Shown in pieces: positions 63,616-64,000 of a DNA stretch of 64,000 bases. Origin of the DNA: a virus; the IMG/VR virus record IMGVR_UViG_3300037225_000815, positions 1 to 64,000 of that record, one strand, 5' to 3'. Made by a program: the position numbers and the translations under genes. The number at the start of each line of letters is the position of its first letter. Within the stretch, counting starts at the first letter, position 1. Under the pieces are notes generated by a model, which was given only the letters and a program-made list of their open reading frames with translations, did no database searches and was not told where the DNA came from.

Positions 63616-63894
63616 ATGAAGAAGGTATGGACGTACTACAAGCTAGTCCCATGCAACTTCCTGTCATTCGACATCCGGGTCGATATCTCATGGATACCGA
63701 CCATAAAGGAAGCGCTGAAGACCGCGAAGAAGCTGATGCGCGCCTACAACAACAAGTACCCGTCCGATTCAACCGCATTCATATCGGTCGACGAGCATAC
63801 GCGTTCATCATTAGCAGCCATCAGCTATACGGAGAATGGCCTGGTACAGCAGAACCTGGTCAACAAGAACGACCTTGAGGAGAAGATAATATGA
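63616..63894 (+). CDS. Hypothetical protein
   Basis: 92 residues, ATG 63616 with GGAGG at the end of the preceding gene. VWTYYKLVPCNFLSFDIRVD, helix EALKTAKKLMRAYNNKYPSD, then beta strands. Not recognised. Confidence 0.55.
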   Translation: MKKVWTYYKLVPCNFLSFDIRVDISWIPTIKEALKTAKKLMRAYNNKYPSDSTAFISVDEHTRSSLAAISYTENGLVQQNLVNKNDLEEKII

Positions 63895-64000
63895 ACATCG
63901 AGAAAGTGATAGCTTTCCTGGAGACATGCAAACGGCCGCACTACTACTGCGACGACTGTTGGTATTCATGCCCGAAACACCCGGAAGGGTGCTGTGACGA
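63891..64000 (+). CDS. Cys-cluster protein, cut by window edge
   Basis: ATG 63891 overlaps the previous stop as ATGA. MNIEKVIAFLETCKRPHYYC then DDCWYSCPKHPEGCCD: a dense Cys/His cluster like other small metal-binding proteins of this region. The 3' end lies outside. Confidence 0.6.
   Translation, partial: MNIEKVIAFLETCKRPHYYCDDCWYSCPKHPEGCCD

Overview
The window is part of the genome of a tailed, contractile-tail bacteriophage (Caudoviricetes, myovirus type). It is probably a large one, because it mixes virion genes with its own transcription enzymes, tRNAs, sugar-transfer enzymes and many small proteins. Evidence is direct: tail sheath, tube-domain proteins, HK97-type major capsid protein, capsid protease, portal and large terminase are all recognisable. 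Sigma70-like promoters, bacterial Shine-Dalgarno sites and an Ala tRNA with G3:U70 indicate a bacterial host. Nothing in the sequence identifies the host genus.

Layout. 1-40.28 kb is read on the minus strand. From high to low coordinate it holds: accessory small genes with a thioredoxin (40.3-37.7 kb); six tRNA genes (37.75-37.25 kb); a GIY-YIG endonuclease, a holin-like membrane protein and small basic proteins (37.2-34.5 kb); a cassette of three glycosyltransferase-like and two methyltransferase-like genes (34.4-30.6 kb); a sigma-70 family factor (30.6-29.6 kb); large putative virion proteins (29.6-22.1 kb); a second GIY-YIG endonuclease and a papain-like peptidase; then terminase, portal, protease-scaffold, capsid, sheath and tube (20.6-0 kb). 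At least four sigma70-like promoters and two convincing intrinsic terminators divide this strand.

40.33-40.87 kb is a non-coding divergent region with direct repeats. From 40.87 kb to the right edge everything is on the plus strand. It starts with three small genes and an 888-aa protein carrying a DxDGD polymerase motif. About 13 kb of small, mostly unrecognised genes follow (many membrane or zinc-binding), then a dense operon containing a 1162-aa single-chain RNA polymerase that combines beta-type and beta-prime-type catalytic parts.

The most striking feature is between the small plus-strand genes of 45-57.3 kb. At least 22 copies of an RNA hairpin occur there, with arms ACTGCG and CGCAGT, covarying stems and a conserved tail close to TYCCTTTYGA. 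Most lie just upstream of a ribosome binding site. The same interval has five long non-coding stretches packed with further hairpins. These include an array with repeated CAGGGA or CAGGGG loops, two long-range-closed structured RNAs and a tRNA-like element without an anticodon arm. Together with the phage sigma factor and DPBB polymerases this suggests unusual, RNA-structure-based gene control that I do not recognise from described phages. All functions not stated as seen are inferred from sequence patterns only.
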